The notes under the pieces are model-generated. The model ran no database searches. It saw only the letters and a program-made list of their open reading frames with translations, and was not told the DNA's origin. This document shows positions 46,950 through 59,703 of a stretch of 64,000 bases of DNA, piece by piece. Positions within the stretch are counted from its first letter, which is position 1. Each line of letters starts with the position of its first letter. The position numbers and the translations under genes are program-made. Source of the stretch: Parietaria judaica (Eukaryota > Streptophyta > Magnoliopsida > Rosales > Urticaceae); contig OX940866.1 in assembly GCA_954871525.1 (NCBI GenBank), positions 36,778,521 to 36,842,520 on the forward strand, written 5' to 3'.

Positions 46950-48970
46950 AAACAATTATATTCAAAAATCGAATAACCAATTTCATTTAATCAATCAATG
47001 TATTAAAATTAGTAACTAAATTGAACAACAAGCTTAGGAACCAATCTAACATAATAACAAATTGAACAATTAAAATTTATAATCATAAGTAAATTAGCTT
47101 AGAACAAGAACAAGATCATCAAGAACAAGAACACAAACATTTATACAAGATTCAACAACACATACCTAATTCGATTTTCAACAACTCAAAATCTCAATAA
47201 ACGTACTAAATTAAGTAAATAGAGAAGTTAACCTCATATTAATCAAGATATCTGTAGAGGGGGTTTTTCACCACCCTTTTCCAGTCACAAAGACATCATC
47301 AAATAATAAATAAATAACAACAAATGATGAATATCTATGTTTTATTATAATTTCCAAAATGAGCTCGGTTTTCTTTCGTTGAATAGCTGGACAGATGAAG
47401 GACCATGAGCCTCGGGTTGATTTTCTTCCGTTCTATTACAAGGTTTCTTTCTCTCTTTTTCGGGTCTATTTTCTCCCTTTTTTCCGACCTCCACAAATAA
47501 GGCTTATCTTGCCTTTTATAGAGTTTTCAATGCCTTCCCCCAGCATCCTTCCCGCCTTTTTCTCTTTAATCATTCATTCTCTGGCGTGATTTGAGGGCAG
47601 CATGGTTAATCCTTGCTTTATGTCACTTCCGAGCAAGCTGCCGTTATGGGTAGGTGCGCCTCATTAAATGCGCATCTCGTCAGCCGTCATTCGGCTCTGC
47701 AAGCCTCGTCGCTGGTGTTCTCATCGAGTGAGTAGGTCGGCTTCATTAAATGCACATCTCGTCAATAGTCATTCGGCCCTGCACAATCATCATGACGAAA
47801 TCCCTCGTCGAGTGTGACGGGACACTTCTTCGCAACTTGCTTTTGTGTGGCTGTACTTCCTCGCGATCAAAACCTCCTCGGGGATGATCCTCCTCGGGAA
47901 TAATCCCCCTCGCGGTAGAGCTTCCTCGGAGATTATCCTAGTCGGAGATAATTCCCCTCGGGGTTGAACTCCTTCGGAGATTATCCTCGTCGGGGATACC
48001 CCCTCGGGCTGAACTTCCTCGCCCCCTTTCATGTCGTTTGTGGGCAAAATGACACGAGTTGTGTTGAGGATGGATTTGACCAAATCCGACCTTAACAGTT
48101 AGTCCCCCATTTTATCAAGTGTGTACACTTGGTAAAATAAAGTATAACTATTTCGGAGATCGATTCTAGCCGGCATTGGTTATCCCTCCGGTCGGTGATT
48201 GCTTCTTCGGCTCCTCGCGTGGTTATATTGTAAAATTGCTTCTTTTCCTTGCCAAGTATTCTTTGCGTCCCCCCCCCCCCCGGGTTGTTTCCGCTTGCTC
48301 CCTTTCGGGCTTGCTTGCCTGCTTAATCATATGTATATATGTGTATGTGAACGGCCAGAGAAGTTCGCGAACTCCGTCGACCACTTTAGTTGACACGGTT
48401 GCCCTGATGCATGTTGTCGGGGAACCTCATCGCAATTTGTTGGGTCTATCCATCGACGGGCTAACATGCGATGAGCTATTTACGCAAGCAACCCTTGACG
48501 AGGAAGTTTCCCCCTCGAGGAACTATATCTCCCTTGAGGAAGTTTTTGCGATGAAGATACCGGCGACGAGAATTCCTGCGATGAGAATACCTGCGGTGGG
48601 CTCCTTTCTTAGTGACTTTTAGCATTCCTGACAGTTCATGTTCCTGGGTCCCACAGCGTTTCAATTTTTCCAAAACGCCACTCTCGAATTTCACGCAAAT
48701 CTTTTCAGCGTTAGATGCTGACGCTTCGTACTCGAGTATTTTTGGGATATGCAATGGCTCGACAATCTCCACCGTCGATGTCTTTCGCACGCTTCAGATC
48801 TGGACCGTTGGACCGAAGCGTCGGTTTGCCTCCCTTCATTCCTTTCCTCATAAACTTGAAATCCCGCATTCTTCAAACACCTTCCGAAACAGCGCAACAA
48901 CTTCTCTGAACTCCCTTGTGATTTTCATCCTGTAATTCTCCTTTTCTCACTCATCTTCCGGATTTCTTCT
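46950..48970. other. Upstream part of the large host element, with GA/CCTCGG repeats
   Basis: No convincing gene. 46930-47240 is AT-rich. From about 47250 the base composition changes to that of the large element that follows. Region 47868-48020 is an array of imperfect repeats built on 'cctcgggg' and 'gagattatcctcgt'. A C13 run lies at about 48271-48283, and similar 'cctcgaggaa...gatgagaat' repeats recur at 48495-48595. This is probably the 5' LTR or leader of the element. Confidence 0.5.
47868..48020. repeat. Imperfect tandem repeats, about 20-45 bp
   Basis: Blocks such as 'cctcggagattatcct', 'gtcggggata' and 'atccccctcg' repeat with substitutions through the interval. Confidence 0.65.
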
Positions 48971-51399
48971 TTCTTTGTTCCTGAATATTCCGATGGCTTC
49001 TTCCGAAGTTGGTCCGATCTTTAAGACGCGGAGCCCTCTCTCCATTATGACTGTGGAGAGGTTAGCAGTTGTCAAGGAACAGTACGTCGATTCCAAGCTT
49101 TTCCCAGCACGCCTCCCTTATGAAGGTGAACTTGCCGACACCCCCAGGAATGAATACGTCTGTGTTTACGAATCGTTCTTCAAGACCGTCGGCCTTCGTT
49201 TTCCGGTGCCGAATTTGATTGTGACGTTCCTCTACGCCTTCAGGGTTCCTATCGCTCAGGTGAGCCCTAACACTATCCGCTTCCTAGTGTGTACGCTTGC
49301 CATCGCCTGCGAGCAGAAAGTCAAACTTACCCTTGAAGACTTGATGCGTCTCTTCAAGTTGTCGAGGAATCCGAAGAATCTGGGCCGGTTTTCCCTCTCC
49401 CATCGCGTCTCCCTCTCCCATCGTGTTCGGGGCCATATTCTCGAGAATACACCCTCAAATGAATCCGGCTGGGAGAACCGCTACTTCTTCGTGAAGGTAG
49501 ACCGCACTAATTTCGGCCCCAACCACAAGTTTCTGCTGAGGCAATGGGTCCCCGAGGGGATAGATCTCCCCCGGTATAGACCTGAGGAAGGTGGGGAAGC
49601 CGAGGCACAGTTTAACAAGATCCACCAGGCCCTCCTCGCCAACCCTAATCGGGACTGGAGCAAGAATTTTGGGAGTCAGCGCCTCGTGAAATCTGGAGTT
49701 TATCAGTTGGTTCGGGTTCACGGGCCTTCCCCAGATACTCTTCTTCTGGTGGGATTTTCTCGAACGCCCGTGCCAGAAGGGTCTCCTGTGGAGCGGAGGA
49801 AAACTGCTCCAAAAATGAAGAAGAGATCCAAGCTGGATCTCGTCGAGAAGAAAAGGAAAATCCCCTTCGGGGGCGAGGAAACCGTCCAGGAACCGCCAGA
49901 TTCTCAGGTGCGATCAGACGCTCCTCGCTCCTTGGGCCTTACCCCTCGAGGGGGTAATTCATCGGGCAAGAGGCCTCTCGAGGATACTTGCGGCGAGCAG
50001 CGCTCGGAGTTAAGGTCGGACCCCAACCCTCCACGTTCGTCGGATACTCATCGTCCCCCGACGAGGTCTCCTCGAGGAGATACGGGCTCGTCTGCTCCTC
50101 GTCCTTCGAATGAGTCTTCCCAAGCTGATACTTCTTTGGGCAGACGGCCAGCCGGAGAGACACCCGACGCCCCTCCCGTGAAGAGGGTTAAGGTTTCCGA
50201 TCCGACCACCGAGCGCCGAATCGCTACTTCTGCTCGAGAGGCTGTGACGGGAAACTCGAGCCTTGAGCCGCCGAGTGGGAGCGAGGCGACGGAGAATGCG
50301 CCGAGCGGAGGAGAACCGTCTTCGAGGGCAAGGGATGGCTTCGACGAAGATTTCGACGATCTCGCTGTAGTGCCACCTGCCCCCCCTCGGGAAATGCAGC
50401 GAATTTCTCCTCGCCTTGAGGAAAATCTAGACCCCCTGCAGGCCTCTTCTTACTGTGAGGAATATCGTGCCTTCTGCCAAGAGCTTCCTCCTCCGCCATC
50501 CGGGGAGATTCCTGCCGGAGCTGTGCGGGAATCCGCCGTCGACCTTACGCCTTCAATACCGACATCTGCCGAGGATCGGGGACACGTTGCCCCCACCGAG
50601 CAAGAAGGAAAACAAGGAGAGGCTCCTGGGCTTGCTGAGCCGTTGAAGGGTACTGGTGAAGCCCCCGAGCTCGCCGAGCAAGGAGCGGGGCGAGGAGACT
50701 TCATCGAGCCAGTACGGCAAGAAGGGAATCATGATGGGACCTCCGAGTTTTCCGACCATAGGTCCGTCCAGGAAGGAGCTCCTTCTGAGCCTCCCGAGCC
50801 AGTGGTTTCCTCCGGCGCTCCCATCGCCGATGTTTCGGGGAATTTGGTAGCCGCGGCAGTTTCTGGGCCGGGCAATGATGCCAACCTCCAGGTGTCTCTC
50901 GCTCCTCCCTCCGATACTCTCGTAGTACCTTCGGGGAGTGATATCTCTCCGCGTCGGGACATGTTTCCTCGTCCAGACGTTCCAGTGTCGTCTTCTCCTT
51001 CACTGTTTGTCGGTAAGGCGTTTGCCTCGAGGGCGCTGCTCCAAGATCGCTTCCCGTCCACGCCATCTCTGAGCGGGACTTTCGAGGAATGGGGGGTTTA
51101 CTCTTCTGCGGCGTGCAAGGGTTTGTCCTTGGGAGCTACGGGCGATCAAGAGCTCTACGAGCCTCTCGACGAGACTGAGGGGTATCACGAGGGGACCGCG
51201 CTCTTCTTCCGGGGCCTGGCGCGATTTAATGACATGATCGTCTGCGAAAAGCAGTCTGTCATCAAGGCCGAGAGGGAAGCCTTGGCGGCAAATGAGCAGC
51301 TCGCAGTTCTCCGGGGTCAGCTCGAGATTTCTTGTCGCAATGAGCGGGAAAGCCGAGAACGGGCCGCGGAACTCTCCTCGGACCTCGACGAAGTCCGAA

Positions 51400-52137
51400 A
51401 CGCGATGGAGCTGGAAGTCTCGCTCCGTCGGGTCGCTGAAGCCGAGCTCGCGGAGTACAAGAATTCCTTGGCTGCCAGGGAAGAGTCCCTCAATGCAGAG
51501 CAGGAGCGTTTTCGCCGGAGGGACTCGGAACTCTCTGAGGAGTTGGAGTGCTCTCGCCGACGTGAGGCAGAGCTCTCCGAGGAGCTTCGAATAAAGGCTC
51601 AACGTCTTGCTCGAATGTGCGGCTATCGATACGCCTCCCGATGAAGAGGATCGCCTGGTTGCTCGGGTTAGGGCTGTGCTTAGGGAGCTCGTCGCGGGCA
51701 AAGAGGAGGCGAAGACTGAGGCAGCCGAAGAGCGTCACGGTCGGGAGCGCTTGTTTGAAAGTGCCCAAGCCAAGCTGAAACGTGCCTCAGAGAGGTTTGA
51801 ATTTCTCAACCAGGCTGTCAGTGCCAACCGCCGGGCCACCGCTTACCAAGCCAACGTCCGTCTGGCGGAGAGGATTCCTCTTTCGGCGACTATCGAGGGT
51901 CTTAAGACCCGTTTGCCGAAATGGCGCGAGCTTCACGCTGCGTATCAGGGCGAGGCGAGCGAGCTGGAGAAGAAAGCCGCCGGAGACCCCAATTCTCCGC
52001 CGCTATCCCCCAGCAAGCCGCCGGATATTGACAGGCGTCAAGTAGAGGACCTTCTTCCGGAGGGTAACCCCCTCGAGCCCTCCTCGCGCGGCGAATATGG
52101 CTCGAACGTCGAGGCTTTATCTCCTCCGGAGCCCGCG
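51400..52137 (+). repeat. Coiled-coil exon module, copy 1
   Basis: Encodes LEVSLRRVAEAELAEYKNSL and ends in LEKKAAGDPNSPPLSP. The same order of motifs recurs in copy 2 (52350-52507 plus 62042-62514), LEEEISLRKDAEMKLEER through LEKKAAGDPTSPPLSP. The copies clearly share ancestry but are diverged over most of their length; both end shortly before a splice donor. Confidence 0.75.
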
Positions 52138-52512
52138 GTATAAGACGGCCCTTTCCGAGTTTTTTCTTTCTTTTGTTGCGAAATTTCGTTTGTGTTCAAT
52201 GTTTAAGTCTTTCTTTTGTGACTCTTTGTAATTTCTTTTTCTTTTGAAGATGAATGAACTCTCTTTGTAATTTCCTGTAATGATATTATATCTCTTTATC
52301 GCGCCTTATTATATCTTTTCATATCCGTACCTTAAGTTCTCCTTCTCAGGCCAAGGTTGATCTTGCGAGGGGATCTCTGGAGGAGGAAATTTCCCTCCGT
52401 AAGGATGCTGAGATGAAGCTTGAGGAGCGTACTGCCGAGCGCGATGAGAGCAGACGTCTTCTTGCTATTGCCGAGGAATCTCTTATCGAGGAGCGGGGAC
52501 GTTATCGTCGAT

Positions 52513-53578
52513 TGATAAGTACCGAAAAGAGCTACAATTTATATAGTTTAATTGCCAATAATTGTTAAATTATCAGATAAAGCTCTGGCAATTATATTAA
52601 TTACACTACGAATCACGTTTGAGATTAATCTTTGTGACTTTACCTATTTAGTCTAGATTTAGCTTGCTTTTATTTGAATTGATTTATTGTGATACTTTTC
52701 AGGAAATAAATGAAATAAGAAGGACTATGGAATAAATAACAAAGAGAAGAATCAAGGGACCGTGAAGCAAATATGAAGAAATTAATTAAGTGAATTCAAT
52801 GGCATATGCAACAGCAAGTGGAAGAGCCGCATCATCTCAAAGTCACCTAGATGGCAACCAACGTGCACACGTCAAAGCCCAAAGAAAATCAAATCTGTAC
52901 AAAAAGAGAAGCTGCCTCTTTTCTCGCACAAATCAAGGAGAATAGTAAACCAAAGAAATCACACTCCAATACTATATAAATACAAAGCCATAGATTCGAC
53001 GAAAATTAGAATTCGACGCAGAGAGAAAACGCAGAGAGCAGAGGCAAAAGTTTTAGGGTTTCTTCTAGTTTTCTTTTTCTTCTAATTTGAAGTTATGATG
53101 TCAAGCTCCGGCTAGGCTCTCAGACACGGCTAAGGATGATATTTATTATCAAGTTTTTCGTTATTAAGTTTTAATGCAATTATTCTTCAAGTTTTGATAT
53201 GTTCAAGCTGTGTTAGTTTTTCGGTTTATGTGTTATCATTCTTCATATAGATCCAGTCATGCTTTTTCTATGTGATTTTTATATCGCATCTTTCCACTAA
53301 TCGTTTCACACTTTTTCGTATCAACACAATATTAGAGATTTAATTAGCATTATTATTAGTAACTTTTTAACGAGATAATAAGAGGATTCCCGAAGCCTTG
53401 TCGTTTCTCTACAATTTAATTCTCAATTTCGTTTTTAGTATTTTTCTATTCATCTCGAAATATTATTTTATTATCTTTAACGTTACCGCATGTTATTAGA
53501 TTCTGTTTATTTCGCTTCCTCGTGGATACGACTCCGCTTTCCCTGTGCTACACAACGTCCGCTTAGCGAGAGCACTTT
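52513..53578 (+). repeat. 5' LTR (1066 bp)
   Basis: Matches 60982-62036 nearly base for base: by eye about ten substitutions and one indel (12 bases 'gattcgacgaaa' here against a single base there). Starts TGATAAGTACC. A CCAAT box and TATATAAA lie at about 52966-52980 and are a likely promoter. Confidence 0.95.
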
Positions 53579-53596
53579 TTGAGCGTGAACAAATTT

Positions 53597-53614
53597 TGGC
53601 GCCGTTGCCGGGGA
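53597..53614 (+). other. Primer binding site, tRNA-Asp
   Basis: TGGCGCCGTTGCCGGGGA is the exact complement of the last 18 bases of plant tRNA-Asp including the added CCA. It begins 18 bases after the LTR end, a somewhat long spacer. Confidence 0.9.
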
Positions 53615-53639
53615 AGCGCGTCAAGAGAATTATTTACAA

Positions 53640-54433
53640 GTGCAAACGTCGAAGGTAAGTAGTTACGTTTTATTTTATTTTTTTTATTTTCTTTCATTTT
53701 TTTTAATTTTCGTTTTCAAATTAAAAAAATAAAAAAATATAAAAAAAATATTTTGTTAATCAGTTTCTTGTTTAAAAAAAATCTTATCATATCTTTTTCT
53801 TTACTTTTTTTTTCTTAATAATAGTTTAATTTTTTTCTTTATTTTCGTTTTTCGTTTTTTTTAATCATAAAATAATAAAAAAAATTCTTGTTTTCGTTTT
53901 TAAATTTCTAAAAAAAAAATCTTTTTTATTTCTTTCTCAATTTACGATCTGCATTCACTAGTAAAAGAAAAAAAAAATCCTTCCATAACATATTTTTTTG
54001 TTTCTCTTTTTATATCTCACACGTTTAATATTTGTTAGCTTTTTTTTTATATATATATTTAGGTTTAGGTTTAGGGTTGTTTCCTAATTTGATTAGTCGT
54101 AGATATTTTTTTTTCTTAGGTTCGTTCGGTCTAATTAAAATCCAAAAAAAATCATAAAAAGTCAATAAAATACATAAAAAGGTTACTTGTGTTGTGTGGT
54201 GGTAATTATCAAGGCTTTATTCTGTCTAAAGATTGGTTGTTAAATAAGGCGTGCTTTGCAATCTCCTCCAAACTGACCTGGGAACCCGGGGAGTTCTGTC
54301 TAGAAAAGTTTGGGCCTAAAGTGAGATCATAGCATCCTTTCCAGTCGATCTGGGAATACTCTTGGTACGGTCTCCACATAACATTTTTATCCTAAAAAAA
54401 AAACATAATAAATAAATAAAAAATCCCGGCTAG
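53640..54433 (+). other. Untranslated leader of the retrotransposon
   Basis: About 800 bases, very rich in T and A runs, with no reading frame. Typical for the space between primer site and gag. Confidence 0.6.
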
Positions 54434-56140
54434 TTGATGACCCAGTTTCGAGACGAATTAGGTCGTTTTGCCCGAAAGCCTACTCCTAACCCATCAACCT
54501 CTCCATCTTCGTCTTCTACTTCCGTTGTCTCGATTCCAAACGACTTCTTCAATCCAATGGCATTAGAGGAACATCGCATGAAGACTCTTAATGATTACTT
54601 ACACCCAGCACGAGCCGCAGTCCCATCATGCATCATATTTAATCCTAACGCACCTAATCACGAATTCAAGCCCGGCATGATTCAACTTCTGCCAACCTTT
54701 CACGGGCTAGAAAACGAAAATCCATATGTGCATATTAGAGAATTCGAGGAGGCAGTTGCCACATTTTATAGCCGTGCTGATATCGCAAGCGTCATGAGGT
54801 TGAAGTTCTTTCCATTTTCCCTCAAGGATAAAGCGAAAAGCTGGTTATACTCTCTAAGACCTAGCTCTATTGGAACATGGGAAGAAATGACTACGTTGTT
54901 TTTCAACAAGTTCTTCCCGAACCATAAGACTAATGGCTTGAAACGACAGATCTCGATGTTTAACCAGAAAGCCGGTGAATCACTTCGCCAGGCTTGGGAT
55001 AGATATAAAGATCTGTTGAACCTGTGTCCACACCATGGGTTTGAGAGTTGGCGCCTCGTGAGTTATTTCTATGATGGTCTTACTGGTGACGCAAGTCAAT
55101 TCAATCGATGTGCAATGGGCAATTCATGAACAAAGTGCCACAGAAAGCACGAGTAGGTCACGACCAGTCGGTGTCTACCAATTGAAGGAAGAGGACAGCC
55201 TCAAAGCCCAAGTCGAGAATTTGACTAAGCAACTAAAGGCCCTCAAGTCCCAAAATAGTAGAGCCACACAATCGGTCGCACATGTCGAAAACCAATACGC
55301 CTGCTTTGTGTGTGGAGGAGTGGATCATCAGCCCCAAGATTGTGCATCGTATGCTGAAATGCGAGGGTTATATGAGGAACAATGTAACGCCCTCGGGAAT
55401 TACAACAAACCTTATTCACCCTACTCTGAGACGTACAATCCTGGCTGGAGGAACCATCCAAACTTTAGCTGGAAGAGCAACAACAACGCGCAGCCGTCTG
55501 GAAATCAATGGAAAACAAGTCAAGAACAATCTGCACCAAGAGTCTTTTCAGCGCCTCAACACATGCAAGAATCCAGAATGCCTATCGAAGACACCCTGCA
55601 TAGGTTCATAGAGATGCAAGAGAAAACGAACCAGAAGTTTGAAGCAATGATTACACAATTGGCGGAGGAGAATAAAGGGATCAAATCTCAAATCACAAAT
55701 CTGACGAACTCCTTGGTTGTTTCAGAGCGAGGCAAGTTTCCTGCCCAACCTCAATCGAACACCAAAAGCATTCATGTAGCTGAAAGCTCAGATCCTCAAC
55801 TCAAGGAGGTAAGTGCTATCACTACTCGAACTGGTGTTGTAGTTGAACCTCAACCATCAAAAACCACCACTTCCAGTAAGATAGCTGCTTCAGATAATGA
55901 ACCCGCAGCTATTCCTGTGCGAGCTCCATTTCCTCAGGCCTTTAAGTCTACTGGAAAAGCACTAGAGCATCAAGTTGAGATCCTAGAACACTTGCAACAG
56001 GTGAAGATCAATCTTCCCTTGTTGGATGTAATCAAACAAGTACCAGCCTACGCCAAAGTACTGAAGGATCTATGCACGATAAAGCGGCGTAATCATGTCA
56101 AGAAGACTGCGTTTCTGTCAGAGCAAGTTAGCGCAGTAAT
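54434..56140 (+). pseudogene. Retrotransposon gag, frameshifted
   Basis: 54434-55129 encodes the capsid region: IQLLPTFHGLENENPYVHIR, LKFFPFSLKDKAKSWLYSL and LRQAWDRYKDLLNLCPHHG match the retrotransposon gag domain. Near 55085-55130 the reading passes through more than one frame, so at least two small indels are present. It then continues at 55071-56711 with the nucleocapsid zinc knuckle CFVCGGVDHQPQDC (C-x2-C-x4-H-x4-C). Gag normally forms the virus-like particle; no single frame can now make it. Confidence 0.85.
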
Positions 56141-56179
56141 TGAACAAAGAACGCCTCCAAAGTACAAAGACCCCGGTTG

Positions 56180-56711
56180 TCCCACAATTTCGTGCTATAT
56201 CGGGACTCAACGTTTCGGTCAAGAACTTTTGGACCTTGACGCAAGTGTAAATCTCATGCCATATTCTATATACTTGCGTCTAGGACTTGGCGACATGAAA
56301 CCGACTGCAGTTGTGTTGCAATTGGCCGACAGATCTGTTAGGAAACCTCGAGGTATGGTGGAAGATGTATTGGTGCAAATCGAGAAATTCTACTACCCTA
56401 TGGACTTTCTTATCTTAGATACTCATTCTGTTGTTGACACCGAGTCTAAAATTCCCATTATCTTAGGAAGACCTTTCCTTGTAACAGCAAATGCTTTGAT
56501 TAACTGTCGGAACGGTCTTATGAGGCTTTCTTTTGAGAACATGACTATGGAAGTCAACATTTTCAATCTCTCCAGGCAACTACACGATGATGATGAGTGT
56601 GCTCATACCTACATGATAGACACACTTGTCGAAGAAACCAACCTCCTCTATGATTCTAAGTATTCTGTTCTCGATGAGACGTCTGAAAATTCTGCCATTT
56701 TGGAACTCTAA
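56180..56711 (+). pseudogene. Retrotransposon aspartic protease region
   Basis: Continues the second gag frame. The retropepsin signature D-L-G-A-S reads LLDLDASVNLMPYSIY here: the catalytic Asp is kept, but the next conserved Gly is Asp (GAC instead of GGC). The following VLQLADRSVRKPRGMVEDVLV and ILGRPFL segments are normal. The frame ends at 56711 and pol continues from 56626 in another frame, so a frameshift lies near 56700. Confidence 0.8.
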
Positions 56712-59703
56712 AGAATTAGAAACTACGTTCTGGCATGAAGATTTCGAAGAACTTCCACATGACCGACTAAAGCCAAAGCCATCAGTTGAGGAGACCCCAA
56801 AAGTTGAGCTTGCCCAACTTCCCGAGGGCCTCAAGCATGCATTTCTAGGAGTTGACGGTACTTTTCCTGTTATCATATCATCCAAACTCGACGTTTCACA
56901 AGAGCAACGTCTGATAAACATGCTTCGTGAACATAAACGTGCGTTGGGTTGGACGATTGCTGACATTAAAGGTATAAGTCCTCTAATTTGCTCTCATCAC
57001 ATTCACCTCGAAGAATGGGCTGTTCCAAAACGAGACCCACAACGTAGACTGAATCCAACAATGAAGGAAGTCGTTAAGAAAGAAGTCCTCAAATTGTTGG
57101 ATGCTGGTATCATATACCCAGTCTCAGATAGCAAATGGGTCAGCCCGACACAAGTGGTTCCAAAGAAATCTGGAATCACAGTTGTTGAAAATGAAAAAGG
57201 GGTTCTTGTCCCTACAAAGGTCGTGACGGGTCGGCGTATGTGCCTTGACTATCGGAAGCTTAATACTGCCACCCGCAAGGACCACTTCCCGCTTCCATTC
57301 ATCGACCAAATTCTTGAGCGAGTCGCTGGTCATCCTTTTTATTGCTTTCTCGATGGCTATTCAGGGTACTATCAGATAGAGATTGCTTTAGAAGATCAGG
57401 ATAAGACCACATTCACATGTCCTTTTGGCACGTACGCTTTCCGCCGAATGCCTTTTGGACTGTGCAATGCTCCAGCAACATTCCAGAGGTGCATGATGAG
57501 TATGTTTAGCGACATGGTTGAGAAATGTATGTAAGTATACATGGATGACTTGACTGTGTTTGGAGATTCTTTCGACTCTTGTTTATCGAATCTTCAAGCT
57601 GTTCTTGAAAGGTGCATTGAGAAAGGTCTTGTGCTTAATTGGGAGAAATGTCATTTTCTGGTCTCATCCGGCATTGTACTAGGGCACATAGTCTCTGCAA
57701 AAGGAATCGAGGTTGACCATTCGAAGATCGACCTCATATCCAAATTGCCTACCCCAAAGAGTGTAAAAGACATTCGATCTTTCTTGGGACATGCCGGATT
57801 CTATAGGAGGTTCATACAGAATTTCTCTTCTATCTCGAGACCATTAAATAACCTCTTGGAAAAAGATGCAACATTCGAATGGACAATAGAATGCGAAAAA
57901 TCATTTCGAACGCTCGTAGAAAAATTGACATCAACCCCTATCATACAGTCACCAGATTGGAGCCTACCATTTGAGATTATGTGTGATGCTAGTAACTTTG
58001 TGGTGGGGGCCGTCTTGGGTCAACGAAGGGAAGGAAAACCCTTTGTAGTGTACTACGCAAGCAGAACTCTTGACAACGCTCAGATGAACTATTCTACTAC
58101 TGAAAAAGAGTTGCTTGCTGTAGTTTTTGCACTAGACAAATTTCGCGCGTATTTGGTTGGTTCACCTATCACGATCTTCACAGACCATGCCGCTCTTAAG
58201 TATCTTTTCTCTAAAAAGGATGCTAAGGCGCGCCTCATTAGGTGGATCCTTCTTTTGCAGGAGTTTGACTTGACCATCAAAGACAAGAAAGGAGTCGAGA
58301 ATGTTGTGGCTGACCATTTATCTCGACTCGAATTCACTGATTCATCTGATGACCCAAAAATTCAAGAAAACTTTCCGGATGAAAACCTTTTCGTTGTCAC
58401 TACGATACCTTGGTATGCCCACATAGTTAACTATCTAGTGACTGACAACCTTCCGTCTGAATGGAGTGTTCAAGACAAACGCAAATTTTTGGTCGAGGTG
58501 AGAAATTTCTATTGGGATGACCCGTACCTTTACAAGTATTGCCCTGATCAAATCATGAGACGATGCATTCCAGAGGACGAAGTGATGAGTGTCTTGAACT
58601 TTTGCCACAACGAAGCTTGCGGTGATCATTTTTCGATGAAGAAGACTGCTGCAAAAGTCTTACAATGTGGTCTTTATTGGCCCACTTTGTTCAAAGACAC
58701 CGACAGCTATTGTCGTTCCTGCGAACGATGTCAGAAGCTGGGAGCTCTTTCTCGCCGCCACATGATGCCCTTGAACCCAATCCTTGTTATTGAAGTATTT
58801 GATTGTTGGGGGATTGACTTCATGGGGCCGTTTCCACCTTCTTCGGGCTATCTTTACATCCTGCTTGCTGTGGATTATGTCTCCAAGTGGGTAGAAGCTG
58901 CACCGTGCCATTCCAATGATAATACAACTGTGATAAAGTTTTTAAAAGAAAATGTGTTATCTAGGTTCGGCACCCCCCGTGCAATCATTAGTGATAAAGG
59001 CACACATTTCTACAACCGATCTTTCAAGTCACTTATGCAAAAGTACGGTGTGATTCACAAGGTGTCAACTTCCTACAATCCCCAGACAAATGGACAAGCT
59101 GAATTAGCGAATAGGGAGATTAAACAGATTTTGGAAAAGACGGTTCATCCAGACCGTAAAGATTGGTCGCTTCGCCTGACTGACGCTATTTGGGCCTACC
59201 GTACTGCATACAAATCTCCGCTTGGAATGTCGCCCTATCGACTTGTTTATGGAAAAGCATGTCACTTGCCTGTCGAACTTGAGCATAAAGCCTTTTGGGC
59301 TACCAAAGCCCTTAACTTTGACATTTCGGCAGCAGGGGTAAACAGGAAGCTTCAATTGTCGGAGCTTGAAGAATTACGAAATGACGCATACGACAGATCC
59401 AAGACCTACAAAGCGAAGATGAAAGCAGCTCACGATAAGCAGATATTGAGAAAGAATTTCGAGCCAAATACACGAGTTCATCTTTATGACTCTCGTCTAC
59501 ATCTTCACCCCGAAAAATTGAGGTCTAGATGGACTGGCCCTTATCTGGTGCAGAGAGTTTTTCCAAACGGTGCCGTCGAAATCAAAGATCCGTCAGATGG
59601 GAGAGTTTTCAAAGTCAATAGTCAACGCTTGAAGAACTATATTGAGCGACTACCTGAGCCCGAAGAGATCACTCTCGTCGCTCCTGTGTACTCAATTGAA
59701 TGA
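56626..59703 (+). pseudogene. Retrotransposon pol: reverse transcriptase, RNase H, integrase
   Basis: RT part 1 (56626-57534): YPVSDSKWVSPTQVVPKK, MCLDYRKLNTATRKDHFPLP, FLDGYSGYYQIEIA, FRRMPFGLCNAPATFQRCM. A TAA at 57532-57534 interrupts it four codons before the catalytic box, where a Glu codon is usual. Part 2 (57541-59703): YMDD, RNase H ([45 protein letters not shown]), integrase zinc finger ([10 protein letters not shown] ... [11 protein letters not shown]), integrase DDE core ([27 protein letters not shown]) and a C-terminal region to 59703. Apart from the stop, the long integrase half is open. Confidence 0.92.

Larger units (their letters stand above)
43319..46950 (-). mobile_element. 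hAT transposon with full-length transposase gene
   Basis: The transposase gene (own entry) is followed on its 3' side by subterminal repeats at 43340-43491. A candidate end at about 43321 (aaggtttaaaataccg) resembles hAT termini of the CAAGGTTTTAAA kind. I could not find the matching inverted end on the 46.9-47.3 kb side or a target duplication, so the borders are provisional and one end may be lost. Confidence 0.7.
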
